Counted from the first letter of the stretch, positions 12,405 to 24,450 are shown. The stretch is 64,000 nucleotides of DNA from Bactrocera neohumeralis (GCF_024586455.1 NC_065923.1:5459501-5523500); one strand, 5' to 3'. Numbers and translations: made by a program. The notes: a model not told the origin generated them from the letters alone.

Positions 12405-13420
12405 ACTACAGGGTTTTCCAAAAGGGGTGTTATGATTCCTTAAAGAAATACACACTAATTGTTTAGTAAATTCAAATGCTTTTTTATTTAAAGTGAAGTA
12501 CAATCGACACAATTAAGTTTATGACTATAACATCATTCAAATGGCCGCCACGACTTCTTTTGCAGGAACGAATTCGTTGAACCCAATTTTCGAGTACTTT
12601 TTCCACTAAATTAAGTGGCATGTCATGAATAGCACGTTCAATATTGACTTCTAAAGCTTGAAGAGAGTATTGTTTATTGCTAAGGACCAATGACTTCAAA
12701 TAACCCCCGACAGAAGTAGTCTCATGGTGTTTAATCGCAACGTCTTGGAAGCCATTCAATGTCACAGTTACCCGAAATAATCGAATCTCCAAACTTTTCT
12801 CACAAAAATTAGGTTGCTGCACGTGCTGTGCCCCCGTCTTGTTGGAACCAGATGTTGTCAAGATCAACTGCTTTCAATTGCGGTTATAAAAAGTTGATTA
12901 TCATCGGTTTATACCGCTCTTTATTGACAGTAACAGTGTTACCAGCTTCATTTCGAAAGAAGTACGGACCGATGACCAAAAACCAGACCAAACTGACAAT
13001 TTAGTTGAATGTAATGGTTGTTCATGAATAATTTATGGATTTTCTTTGCATCAGAAACAACAGTTTTGTTTATTTACCGCACCACTCAGATAAAAGTGGA
13101 CCTCAACGGAGGAGATGATTTTCTTAAAAACATTGTTATCGTTTTCAAGATGTTCCAAGGTAAAATCAGCAAATTCACGACGTTTACGGTGGTCCAATGG
13201 TTTCAGTTCTTGAGTAAGAACAAGGCGCACAAAACTTTGCAATTGGAGAACGATAATTTCGATAATAAAATTGAATAATTTGTAAACGTTGTTCTTGCGT
13301 ATATCTTTCCCTGACGAATTTGTAAACATTACTGAATACAAAAACAAAAAATTACATATCATGACATAATAAAAATGAACAAAACGACACTAAGCAATGA
13401 GATCAACCCTATTGGTAACA
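12405..13420 (-). mobile_element. Tc1/mariner-superfamily relic (FFLWG/ATCHTAR type)
   Basis: Minus-strand translation from about 13245 down to 12484 follows the order of a widespread insect transposase: LTQELKPLDHRKRREFADF, then IISSVEVHFYLSGAVNKQNC. In this class the second segment normally contains SDE; here the aspartate is Val. After it come HEQPLHS and VWSGFW, and then the C-terminal segment GGYLKSLV..LQALEVNIERAIHDMP with NWVQRIRSCKRSRGGHLNDVI. At least one frameshift splits the protein near 12880. The left edge has ACAGGGTTTTCCA-like terminal sequence at about 12410; the right edge is less certain. The block with the second and third catalytic residues looks deleted or garbled. Confidence 0.8.
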
Positions 13421-13424
13421 CCGG

Positions 13425-14760
13425 TATATGATTTCCTTCCAGCAAAAGCACAATTACATCGGCGCTTACGGTACATAAATTATATATTGACATATGTTGA
13501 TGAAGGATTTGGAACTCTAATTTTTAATATAATATGATTTATTTCCCGCATACAAATTTTAACGTCTAATTAATTTTATTTTCTGTAAATGACCACTTTC
13601 AACAAATGCCAATGCAGCGCAGAATAAATTGAAATTTCCACATGAATACATACTTAGATACAAATAACAAGGGAAGCAGAGGGCACTCGTATCGTTAATT
13701 GAGTAAAAAAATAACACAACATACAACTACAACAAATTACTCGTCACTCACGCCACCTATCGGTAGCTGCTAATAACTCATTGTGTGACATAAACGACAA
13801 AAATTGTTGACAGCAACGGGAAAAACAAAAACCTAACACATACAGAAGCACACACATACAAACACACGAAGCCTAGATAAGTGTGGGCATACAAAAACCA
13901 ACAACGGGGTCCACCGCAAATTTGTGACAACACCAACTATGACAAATTACACAAAAACAATAAACGCATTACACACATCGCCGGCGCTGCAACAACACTA
14001 GCAACAACAAGAAAGAACAAGTTGTGGTGTGCAGCGCTGCGAGAGTCCAGTGTTGCATGTCGCCGCGATAGTTTTGTTGAAGCGCGGCGATTGCGGACGA
14101 GCGGCAACAGTTGGCGTGGCAGAGGCAGCAGGATGCATGGCTCAATGATTTTGCATTTCGCTGCGCAGCAAGGAAAGCTGGCATGAACGCACACTGAGAA
14201 CGTTGTGCATTATTTTCTTTACCAACGTTCTTCCGAACTTTTCTTTTGTTTTTGAAATATGAATTTGCTGCACTTTCTAATTATTTAAGACTTAATTGCC
14301 GCCATGTAACATCATTAGGAGGGCAAATCGTGCGTCCAACACGCATATTTCACTGCTTGGCTGCCTACAACAACACTGGCTAATTGTCGGGAAAGATAGG
14401 AATCTTTTCTGGTGTCAGCGATGCAGGCTTTAACATAAACTAAGCAAAAACTATAAAAGCGTCTCTGTGTGTTATACATGATATGGTAATCAATCTCTGA
14501 AGACTGTTCGATGGTCAAATATTTATTTGAGATACTACGAATAAATATATCCATATACATAAAGATATCTTTGGCATTATCCAAACTAACTAGTTGAAGA
14601 GATTTTGCCATGGAAAATTGTTGCTGCAAACCTACAGTAAAGCTTTGTTCGGTAGCTCCACGCAAAGTCTGCTTAATAGACGAAAGCCATGGCTTCTGCA
14701 ATAGTCAAATAGTTATCAAATACCTCCCAAAAAAGAGTTGAAGACCAGTTTTCGTTAGAA
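13425..14760. other. Intergenic sequence with GC-richer island 13880-14200
   Basis: No supported gene. The island at 13880-14200 has open frames on both strands and CAACAACA-type low complexity. A 128-codon minus-strand frame at 14315-14701 starts with ATG and is not obviously low-complexity, but I recognise no domain; it sits directly beside a TTAA-flanked MITE, so transposon origin is possible. Confidence 0.35.
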
Positions 14761-14761
14761 G

Positions 14762-15268
14762 TTAAGGGGTTATATACAGTTAGGAGTTTCAAAAAATCAA
14801 TTTCTTTATATATACATATATATCTGAGTATACACATACAAAATTTCAAGTCGATCCGACGAATATTTTCGAAGTTATAGACACATTAGTGAAAGCGCGC
14901 CGACTACATGTAAAGTGCTTTCAAAACTTTAAACTCGTTTTTCTCGAATCGGTGTTTTCAAAGTTGGTGAGGAAGATTTCTCAGAAACGGCTGAACCGAT
15001 CGGTCTGAAATTTTTACACAAGCTTCTTAACTATATTTTTTTAGTAATTAATCGAAGGATTTCCCTATCCGATGAAAATTTCTTATTTTTATAGACCCGA
15101 ATTTTGGTCGAAAATCGAACCTTTTACTTTGAGTAGCCGCCATTTTGTCAAAAATTTTTTTTTGCTAATTCCTTCGATCAATCACTAGATTATTTATTAT
15201 ATTATTGCTTAGAAAAAATTCTTGAAAAATCCCTTTTTTCGACCTCCTAACTGTATATAACCTCTTAA
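14762..15268. mobile_element. TTAA-flanked MITE, piggyBac-like, about 0.5 kb
   Basis: Terminal inverted repeats GGTTATATACAGTTAGGAG (left, from 14768) and its complement (right, ending about 15262) are near perfect. Both ends abut TTAA (14762-14765 and 15265-15268), the duplication made by piggyBac-superfamily transposases. The interior of about 499 bp has no transposase, so it is non-autonomous. A degraded copy of the right end lies at about 15905-15958. Confidence 0.75.
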
Positions 15269-15904
15269 AGTAAACTGTTCGGTTATATATGTAACTATAC
15301 ATTTTGTAAGTACTATATAGTAGGTTTTAGTGTATGTTTCGGCAAGGGCTACCAACTTTCATACGAATGCGTCGGGAAGAACCAGCTAAAAATGGCATTT
15401 TCATTGCTTTTCGTGTTAGTTTTTTTTTTATTTTTACAAACAAATGCAGTGCAAAGCGAGAAAACACGAAAAAATAGTATAAACATTACTAATTTTCTTG
15501 GAGCGCCAATGGCACTTTTTTCTTCAGAAATAAATTATTTAGCCCGTTTGAGTTCTTCTCCGTTTTCCTCGTTAACTCAGCCCTGTGGTGTAAGAAAAAT
15601 GCAGTTTTCTTTTGCTCAGGCTTTAAGCCAAATTGTCAGCTGTCAACATTTTCTTCAGTCCCCAGGAAAATGTGAAGCTCATCTAATGCTACCATACTGC
15701 TGTATAAATATGTAGTAAATAATTTTATTAAATTTTTCTGGAGCAGAAAATCATAAAACGGAAGTTAAAGTCATGGTTTCTGTTACACGCGCAATTTGAT
15801 TGACCTATTCTGGCAAGCAAGAACGATGATTGATCACCGCATGATAAGCCGTGTAAACATTTTGTAAGCTGATAACACATTTCAGAATCCATAAATTTAA
15901 AAGT
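15269..15904. other. Intergenic sequence between MITE and MITE remnant
   Basis: A 107-codon plus-strand frame (15392-15715) begins with a hydrophobic stretch (SLLFVLVFFLFLQTNA) that resembles a signal peptide, but the remainder shows no cysteine pattern or domain and ends shortly after. Without splice or homology support I do not call a gene. Confidence 0.3.
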
Positions 15905-15960
15905 TTCTTAGAAAAAAATCTAGAAAATTCGTTATTTTCGGCCTTCTAACTGTATTCCCT
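15905..15960. repeat. Degraded right end of the TTAA MITE family
   Basis: The bases leading to GGCCTTCTAACTGTATTCCC parallel the right end of the MITE at 14762-15268 (TTAGAAAAAA, then CTCCTAACTGTATATAACC), with substitutions. Only this end is recognisable. Confidence 0.55.
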
Positions 15961-18335
15961 TGATAGTAATGTTGTTGCCGATTTCTCACACATTCTATGA
16001 TTTCTGGAACTTCCATGAATGATATGAAGTTTGAATATGGTCCCATTTTTAAACCAACTGATTCAGAGGGCCTTGATATATACAGGTATACATATGTACG
16101 TATATTGTCCGAACCCAAAAATTCGTTACATAGAATTTAGTTCTTTTGAAATTTGGTTCTCAAGGGTTATGAATTCATGTTTCACAAAGTTCGTTCACTT
16201 ATTACCAGATCGAATCTAATTGCTGTCAGCGCTCAACAATTTCCAATTGGCATCTATGCGCCCAACAGCAGGCAACTAGTCGAACTGGTAGGCAGGGTAA
16301 GCGGTCTATTAGAACATTGAAAAAGTCAACCAGGTTTTATAACCACAAACCCAACCGCCGACCAGCTGAATAATCAACTTTTTCACGGACTTTCTTCACT
16401 CGCCGACGAAGATGCCACAAAGTTGGCTCAGTATGAGTGGTGGCATTGCATGCAGCACAGACGTGTAGAAAGAAAGACCGCAAACAGCAACTGAATGCAA
16501 CATACAATGCAAAAACAACAAAAAATGATAGAATGATAGTAGCAACAACAATAAAAACGTCATAACCAACCACACCAGAAATTACAATTACAATTATAAT
16601 AAGATTTGGAGGAGAAAAAACACAAAGCGAACAATAGCAACAACAAGTCAGGCCTGGCGATGCTTGCCGCAACTTGCAATGAGTCGCTTGGTGCGCACGC
16701 CAGTTTTTGCAGCTCGCAGCAGTTGAGGATGGCTGCAGCATTCGGCGAGAACGTGTTGGTGCCACGAAAAAACACAACGACGCATTCAACGCGCTGCTGG
16801 TGCTGTTGGTGGCGGTGGCAAAGCGATCATAATCGTCATCCACCAGCGGCGAGATGACCGACCGACCAATAACTTGCAACTTGGCCGACTGGCTGGCTAG
16901 CTGGGTGCGGGTTTTAGGCGGCGGCAGCTGATCTATGTCATCAAGAACTACCAGACAACAACAACAACCAGTCTGCTCAAGCAAGACGCAGGCAATGTTT
17001 GTTGCAGCGTTCAGCGCATCGGCAATCAGCACGCGTTCACAATGCGCCGAAAGTCGAAAAGTCGGTGTTGCGAGTCATTTGTTGCAAGCAACGATTACAA
17101 TTTGAAAGAGGCATTGCAATATGGAAATTAAGTCGTTGGTCCAACTTTTGCCGCAACGCCGTCATTATGGTAGCTTATCAGCAGGCAGCGAAATGGAAAT
17201 TTTTCTTTGCCAGTTGTCGGTAAATTTCGTATGTTGCTTGCCACTTGTGTTTGCGGCAGCACACACCAAAAACAGCGTCTAATACTAAGGCCGCGTAACC
17301 AACCCACCAGCGTGTGCCATGCGGCAACAACTAGGCGATCGGACAATTTCACTATGAATGACTCGGTGGAAGCTTTATTTCCACGCCACAAACGTGTTGC
17401 AACTCATCAATTCGTATGCGTGAAGTGGTTATTTGCACCATCCGTAGGCGGCAGAGATGCAATCGCGTGTATGCTTGTGGCATGGAGGCAATGCCGAAGT
17501 GTTGCAAAACATATTTATTGTCGATGTTTCTAATTTCCATGCGAGAAGCCAAATGCAAACATGTTTTCAGCTCATTATTGTGCCACTTACACGCCTCTTT
17601 ACCGGCTCACGCACTGCACGTACGCACACCAATACAAATACAATTGGATTTTTTGCTAGTTCACGGCGCTTACATCCGAGCTTAGCGGCTGGCAGCCCTT
17701 CTGCTATGGCAACATTCATCAGCGCCGCGCTTGTCGCTTTCCAGCCAATCGCTTGCATTCGTGTCAGAGGTTTATGGGCTGGCAAATTGGCATGGAAATT
17801 ATGCCAAAGCAAAAAAGTTGTGAGAAAAAAATTTTAAATAGAAGATTTAGACGGCGTCAAGCTGCGGTTTGCCTCCGCATCCACAAATACAAATTGCCAT
17901 CTTCACTGCTGCAAATATCCCCCATTCACAGTAAAGCATGTGTGTGTGTATGTGTGGTGCAATCGCGCTTTCTTAATCAACATCGAGCTTCTGGAAGATT
18001 ATGGCTGCCATTTCTTTCTTCTTTAATTACAAGCAATTTGTAGTGAACAACATTCCCAAGTAGTTGAGCGCGATCTGGGTGAGCGAGGAAGTTCGATAAC
18101 CTATAAAATTGATTACAGTAGAGTTCATGTGTTTATCTACTCTTAAGAAACTATACACATTTATACATACATATGTGTATGTTTATGGAGTCTATCATTG
18201 ATTTTGCAATATTATATTTATTGTGCTGAGAAGCATGTTTCATACAAAAGTACTCGGATTTGTTAAGAGGGTTTTCTTTTATAGAAATTGGAAAAAAAGG
18301 AATTTTTCCATAATTCGACAGCTTAGATATTCAAA
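15961..18335. other. Unique sequence with GC-richer island 16400-17900
   Basis: Many overlapping open frames occur on both strands, the longest 231 codons (16337-17032, minus). Its product is cysteine-rich with a hydrophobic block created by antisense CAACAACAATAA-type sequence, and opposing frames are equally open, which argues against coding. No splice-site framing or domain was seen. I regard it as host non-coding DNA, possibly regulatory. Confidence 0.35.
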
Positions 18336-18337
18336 AA

Positions 18338-20392
18338 TATGGGTAGTCGAAAAGTCTTTTCGTATTTTGTCAATAGATGTCGTTGCAGTCCTATATCTCC
18401 GGTGCTACCAATCACATTGTGGTATGGCACATACAGTGTTGGAAAGGTGAGATTTTAAGCTTCATTTAACCAAAAAAAAATTTAATTCGGGTAAGTTGAA
18501 AAAAGTTACAGCTGCTCAAAAATGAATGAAAATAATGAAGAAATTCGCTATATTTTGAAATTTTTTATAAACAAGTAAGGAAGGGCTAATTTCGGGTGTC
18601 ACCGAACATTTTATACTCTCGCATGATAAAGTGATAATAATTTACATATTTTTTTATTTTTCTGTAAAATTAATTAGATTAAATCAATTTGTGTACTTTG
18701 AGTATTGAATTGTATTTTCATTTCCTAATATATAAGTATATTATACAGAGAAGGCATCAGATAGAATTCAAAATAGCGTTATATTGGAAGAAGGCGTGGT
18801 TGTGAACCGATTTCACCCATATTTCGTACATGTCATCAGGGTGTTAAGAAAATATTATATACCGAATTTCATTGAAATCGGTTGAGTAGTTCCTGAGATA
18901 TGGTTTTTGGTCCATAAGTGGGCGAGGCCACGCCCATTTTCAATTTTAAAAAAGCCTGGGTGCAGCTTCCTTCTGCAATTTCTTCCGTAAAATTTAGTGT
19001 TTCTGACGTTTTTTGTTAGTCGGTTAACGCAGTTTTAGTGATTTTCAACATAACCTTTGTATGGGAGGTGGGCGTGGTTATTATCCGATTTCTTCCATTT
19101 TTGAACTATATATAGAAATGCCTGAAGCAAACGACCCTACATAGTTTGTTTGACATAGCTATAGTAGTTTCCGAGATATGTACAAAAAACATAGTAGGGG
19201 GCGGGGCCACGCCCACTTTTCCAAAACAATTACTTCCGAATATGCCCCTCCTTAATGCGATCCTTTGTGCCAAATTTCACTTTAATATCTATATTTATGG
19301 CTTAGTTATGACACTTTATAGGTTTTCGGTTTCTGCCATTTTGTGGGCGTGGCAGTGGGCCGATTTTGCCCATCTTCGAACTTAACCTTCTTATGGAGCC
19401 AAGAAATACGTGTACCAAGTTTCATCATGATATCTCAATTTTTACTCAAGTTACAGCTTGGACGGACGGACAGATGGACGGACGGACAGACAGACATCCG
19501 GACCTCGCTCTGGTCGACCTATCGTTGAAAAAGCCCATGAAATTATGGAAAAGATTGACCTTGACCGTCACATAAGCAGCCATGACATCGTTAACGAGCT
19601 TAACATTCATCATCAAACGGTTTTGAACCAAAAACAAGCTCGATGTTTGGGTACCACATTAATTGTCTGTGAAAAATTTAATGGACCGAATTAACATCTG
19701 TGATTCATTGCTGAAACGAAATGAAATCGAACCATTTCTAAAGTGAATGGTAACGGGTACCGAAAAGTGGATCAAATACGACAATAAAGTGCGAAAAAGA
19801 TCATGGTCCAAGCGTGGTGGAGCTCAACAAATGGTCGCAAAGCCAGGATTGACGCCTCGAAAGGTCATGCTGAGTGATTGGTGGGATTGGAAAGGAATCA
19901 TCCACTATGAGCTGCTCCAGCCAGGGTCGAACGATTGATTCTACATTTTACTGTCAACAACTGATGAGATTGAAGCAAACAATCGAAAAAAAAACGGCCA
20001 GAAGTGATCAGCAAAAGGGCTTCGTCTTCAATCAAGACAACGCTTGACCTTGGTTACTCGGCAAAAACTGGGAGAGCTTGGCTAGGAAATTTTGATGAAT
20101 CGATCATATAGCCCTGACCTTCCACCATCGGACTACCATTTGTTTCGGTCAATGCCGAACTTCTTTAATGGAATAAACTTGGCTTCAAGAGAAGCCTGTG
20201 AAAATTACTTGTCGCAGTTTTTCGCCGAAAAACCACAAAAGTTTTACACTGATGGGATGACGTCTCTAGCGGAAAAATGGCAAAAAGTGGTCGACCAAAA
20301 TGGTACATATTTAGTTTAGAACTTTAGTTTTTAAAGTTCATTATATATGTATATGTATATAAAAAATACGAGAAGACTTTTTCGACTACCAA
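18338..20392 (+). mobile_element. Mariner with both ends, interrupted by a nested repeat
   Basis: Left terminal repeat TGGGTAGTCGAAAAGTCTTT at 18338 and the inverse at about 20372-20392 are flanked by TA. The transposase pseudogene begins near 18523 (MNENNEEIRYILKF), stops at 18568 where repeat family B enters, and resumes at about 19507 with SGRPIVEKAHEIMEKIDLD. Later blocks include TGTEKWIKYDNKVRKRSW (the first catalytic Asp lost from TGDEKW), LTPRKVMLSDWWDWKG, and YSPDLPPSDYHLF near 20107-20145 with the third catalytic Asp preserved. Frameshifts occur near 19635 and 19940. It belongs to the same family as the copies at 29268, 33533 and 38729. Confidence 0.88.
18568..19503 (+). repeat. Interspersed repeat family B, copy 1 (mini-me/DINE-like)
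   Basis: Starts AAACAAGTAAGGAAGGGC, followed by a short hairpin (TTCGGGTGTCACCGAA, 18591-18606) and TATACTCTCGCA. It contains the block GCGTGGTTGTGAACCGATTT and ends in GACG/GACA runs (19456-19500). It is highly similar to 32213-33529. The family's 3' tail, which ends TTGCGAGAGTATAA, is missing here; mariner sequence resumes directly. The family appears non-coding; open frames in it are incidental. Confidence 0.8.
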
Positions 20393-20394
20393 TA

Positions 20395-21440
20395 TCCCCT
20401 GAAAGGATATTTAGTGTCGCGGCAACTGGACCGGTCTAGTGGATCGTTTTTCTCGATGCAATTGCCGCAATATCTCAAGTTCTAATCAGCCGATTTACTT
20501 GAAAATCTGGCTGTCACATGAAGCAACAAAAAATGACAAATTTAAATTTTTAATATATTTAGGGTTTTCACAAGTCTCATAAAGTTATAAGTTATAACGA
20601 TTCGAAAACATAGCATTGAGAATTGTAAATGTTTAAACTCATTTCTGTATGAAATCCAACAACAATTTTTTTAAACAAGTGTAAAAATTTATAATTTTGC
20701 GATTTTACGATGCTTTACGACGGGTTGTGAATACCCCAATTGAAAAAAATCGACAAAGTTAAATATTTAGTGGAAAATCAGCATTTTTTTAGTAGCTGTT
20801 ATTTTATGATTTTTTTTCAGTTTTGCAGCTTATTCAAATAGACACATTCATACGAATCAACAGTTGCATGGAAGTTTTTTTTCCTATTTTTGGTGTGTGC
20901 TTTATACTGCCCGCGATCGAAAAGTTCTTGGTCGCCTCTGAATGGCTAGTGACTTTAATCATGAAAAGTTTTTTCAGGTTATTTTGGAATTAGCGACCCC
21001 TAGCTACAACTGAAGTTACGTTTTCTAGGTTCGGATTTGATGGTTAAACAATTGTCATTAAAATAAATTGCTAAAATTAATGAGCATCAATTGTAATAAG
21101 TTCAGAGATGGTCAATTACACCAACGGATTGCCTCTTTTACACGTTGTACTTCACCTCATTAATAAAAAAAAAAGAAAAAAAAAATAGCTTCAGTTGCAT
21201 AGAAGCTATGGCAGCTTCTTGAGAAGAAAAGAACGTATGCAAAAATTTAGATCAATGTCAATGTCAGCCAGTGACAGTTATTCCTTTATTCCCTCTCGCA
21301 AAGCAAATGGCACCAGCGCAAGACAATTTGTTTGTTGTGATCGTTTTACATATTTGATCTTAAAAATAACTGTCTCAAAACACCAAAAATAAAGAAGCAT
21401 TCAAAAAAGCGGGAACTGTAAATTTTGCATAGATTTCTTG
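20395..21440. other. Intergenic AT-rich sequence, nothing recognised
   Basis: No gene or known repeat. A 65-codon frame near 21195-21392 has no domain. An A-rich run lies near 21165-21190. Confidence 0.4.
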
Positions 21441-21444
21441 GTAT

Positions 21445-21530
21445 GTAAGGTACTTTATAGGGTTTCGGACGTCTCCTTCTAGGTGTTACAAACATTGAGG
21501 CAAACTAAATGTATCTTGTTTTGGGTATAA
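21445..21530 (+). repeat. 3' end fragment of repeat family A
   Basis: TACTTTATAGGGTTTCGGAC, TCCTTCTAGGTGTTACAAAC and the tail GTTTTGGGTATAAT correspond to the last 90 bp of the full copy at 62241-62788 (TTTGTAGGGTCTCTGACG, GGTGTTACAAACTTCGTGAC, TTCAGGGTATAA). The upstream part of the repeat is not recognisable. Confidence 0.65.
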
Positions 21531-22310
21531 TAATAATGTATCACAGTATGGCTAAAGTTTGAGGAAACTAATGAACCAACTTCCAAATTATTTTTGGAAT
21601 GTCAGAGCTTTGAAAACAAGTGTGAAGTTAGACCCATTATCTCACAGAATTATTGTTGAGTATTGCTAAGACCGTTTAGAGAGAGCTCGAAATAAAAAAT
21701 AAATATATTTAATTTACTGGAGATAGCTAGTGAGACCGAATATTCTCTTCACTGCAGCCTTCCTTTTTGAAAAATTTGTAAAGCAGCTTGCAGTCCATGT
21801 TTTGTGATGCAAGTCTCAGCAGTGAAAATAAACAACTTTTACTACAGTGGGGTCTATACTATCAGAACCGATAAGCAAGAGAGAATAAAAGAGTTTATCA
21901 GTAACTGCCCTTCCCGTTTATTCTTTTTGGATAACAATTTTTACTTTTAACACAACAGCAATAATAATATGAAATCCCTTAGGCCATGAATATTCTATAA
22001 AATAATTATATCCAAGAAGAAAGTGAGTAGAAAGGAGGAAAATTTATACAAAAAATTATTATGAAAAACGGTAAATATCTACTATTAAATAAAAAACTAT
22101 GAAAAATCATGGAAAAATTATCAAAAGTATAGATAAAACGGTGAATTATCTCTGCGAAAGCATCGGCAATTATCAACCGAAACAACCCCACGCAAATACC
22201 ACCAAATCTAAGCACAAATTACAAATGCAACCGCCCAATTGAAATGCTTGGCAACGCAACGCAACGCTCCGAGCCTGCCATTTATTAGCAATTGCATGCC
22301 GCATCTGTGT

Positions 22311-22340
22311 ATGTGTGTGCGCGTGTGTGTGTGTGTGTGT
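22311..22340. repeat. (TG)n microsatellite
   Basis: TG/CG dinucleotide run directly visible. Confidence 0.9.
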
Positions 22341-23247
22341 TAACATCTCGATATTTACATGCGGTCATTTAGTTCGCCTCCAGCGATTTTCATTAATAAA
22401 CATGCGCGCTGCGAACACAAGAGCAGCTTGTTGTTGCTCTTGTTATTGCCTTGTTGTTGGTGCTGCAGAAGAAGCGCAAAACGGGCGCAAACAAGTTAGG
22501 AAGCCGCCGCCAAGTGCAAGCCATGCGACAGGAACAAGATTAATGCGAGCGGCCGCTAAGAAAATTGTCGTCTTGCGCGCAGGCAACGGCAGCTGCGGGG
22601 AGGAGGAGGCGGCGGGAGGAAACGCAGCAGTGCCGATGTTGGCTGTACAGGCAGTTGACCACAAAATTGCGCGTTAATAGCATGGAAGATTGGCGCGGTA
22701 AGTGAGCCAAGAATTATGGCGGCGTGGAACGGCGCTGAAACGCTAGGAATTCGTTGGCGAAACAGCATTAGCATTTAGCGCTTGCCACATATGGCCACTT
22801 CGGCGTACGTGCATATGAGTGAGTGCCACCACAAAGAGACATATGTGTGTGTTTGAGCGCTCATAAATTACGACAAATATACATTTAGTATATGAGCAGA
22901 TATATCTTTGAATTTATTGTTGCTAGAAAGGCAGCGCGCATATGTTTGCGGGCATGTATGTATGTGTGTGGATATTTATGGACATTGTGCAGTGTGTTTC
23001 CCACCGCCGCGGCCAAACGGTGACATTTAATTGCGTGTGTTGCAACCAATGGCACTCTACTAATCAATTAAGCGGTGTTGCTGCGCCAACAACGGATACA
23101 GTTTAGTTAAATATGTGGCATATAGAGCACGAGGCGGCGCTAAGCATGGTACTTAAGATATGCTATATTGCAGCAGCGCCGGGTTATGAAACCAAGCGTG
23201 AGATTGTCATTGTCGCTGCTTCATTCTATTTGCATATTCATATACGA

Positions 23248-23321
23248 GTATGTATGTAAGTATGTATGTATGTATGTATGTATGTACATATGTATGTATG
23301 TATGTATGCATGTATGTATGT
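23248..23321. repeat. (TATG)n microsatellite
   Basis: About 74 bp of GTAT repeats with a few interruptions (AAG, TAC, GCA). This is the longest simple tetranucleotide tract in the window. Confidence 0.92.
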
Positions 23322-23589
23322 TTGCAAATGCTTGGTTGCGCTTGTGTTGGTTGTCTGCGCGATTTGTAGCGGTACGCTGTCAGCAGCACATAACGGTATT
23401 TGCTTTGTCTCATCGAATTAAAGTAGAGTCCTCTAAGTGGAACGTTATCGGTTTAGAATTGGTTTTTTTTTTCGAATAACAAAATCAATTCCAATAAATA
23501 TTTGCATATAAATATGTCTAGAAAGCTAGAATGCTTTTAAATATAGCCATAAATTAGATAATTTATAATTATTTGTTTCAATCAATACA

Positions 23590-24450
23590 GACTTCTTCTT
23601 TTTTACTGGCGTAGACACCAATTCCTTCACCACCTGGTCTTTCCAACGGAATGGAGGTCTTCCTCTTCCTCTGCACACTTAAATTACAATCGTTGGGCAT
23701 GCTTTCGTCCGATCATATTCTACAAATAAGTTGATGCATGCTCCTTATCAGTTCTTTGCTCGGCCCCCAATCCATCGGCCCCCGCCGCTTTGTTGTTTTT
23801 CAGGCGGGTAATTGCTATTCGAACTTCGTCATGGTCGGGCAATGGAACGTCGGCTCCATCGTCATCGATTGGGGAATCGAGTTTCCCTTCTCCTGGTATT
23901 ACGCGTTCACTGCCGTTCAGCCAGCTGGAGAAGTGTTCCCTCCATAATTTTAGTACAAGTATTTTATTCGCCTCGCTTCCCTCTTCAACTCTCGGTATCT
24001 ATTTTATCCCGCACGTGTTATGGTCGATTGTAACGTTGCGAGGTGGGCAGTCTGTTTTCTCTTCGCTGCGACACGGCACTCCTCGGCGTACCAACTGTTC
24101 TTTTGCTTTTTTCGGAAAACCAATGGTTTCGGTTGCAGCTGTAGGTAAGGAGCTCGAAATGCCGTCCCACAGTTTCCTTATACGAAGTTGTTGACGAGTG
24201 CTCTCAGAGAGCAGGAGTGAAAATCGAGTAGAAAATCGTTCGGCTGTCTGTTGTGATTGCGGCTTCCCGACGTTGAACCTTCCTTGTGTTTGCGACGTGC
24301 GGTTTTTCCTGCACAGACGCGGGTGCATATGCTGCCTGCAACATGATAGTGGTCCGAGTCGATTTTAGGCCCTCGGAACGTAAGCACGTCTAAAACACTG
24401 GAGACGTGTCTTCCGTCTATCACAAAAAAAATTCTCAAATAAAACATATA
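23590..24450 (-). pseudogene. RTE-clade LINE relic, RT core deleted
   Basis: Reading the minus strand from 24447: the end of the endonuclease domain (IDGRHVSSVLDVLTFRGP, then DSDHYHVAG with the catalytic SDH-type motif). Next comes the linker (QSQQTAERFSTRFSLLLSES, then RKLWDGISSSLPTAATETIG), then SWLNGSERVIPGEGKLDSP and ITRLKNNKAAGADG at the start of the reverse transcriptase (about 23770). RT then continues one frame away as RSMHQLICRIWSDESMP. It jumps directly to RGRGRPPFRWKDQVVKEL near 23640-23595, the C-terminal tail of such elements. The palm and fingers are missing, so this is a deleted copy. Confidence 0.85.

Larger units (their letters stand above)
21532..23585. other. Unique sequence; island 22300-22770, microsatellites
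   Basis: A GC-richer island at about 22300-22770 has open frames on both strands and GAGGAGGAGGCGGCGG low complexity. No protein is supported. TG repeats (22311-22340) and a long TATG tract (23248-23321) lie in or near it. Confidence 0.4.

Noticed and set aside
14315..14701. 128-codon minus-strand open frame beside the TTAA MITE
   Set aside because: It looks less repetitive than other stray frames but resembles no family I can name; left as unassigned rather than called a gene.
15392..15715. 107-codon frame with a signal-peptide-like start
   Set aside because: A hydrophobic start in AT-rich DNA is common by chance (TTT-rich codons), and the rest lacks any secreted-protein pattern.
16337..17032. 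231-codon minus-strand open frame with a hydrophobic block
   Set aside because: The hydrophobic and cysteine-rich segments are the antisense of CAACAACAATAA-type low complexity, and opposing frames are equally open. No domain, splice framing or homology pattern.
19446..19694. Short frames rich in DGRTDGRTD
   Set aside because: They translate the GACG/GACA microsatellite of repeat B and adjacent mariner sequence; not genes.
23207..23479. Frames rich in YVCMYVCM/THTYIHTY
   Set aside because: They translate the TATG microsatellite.
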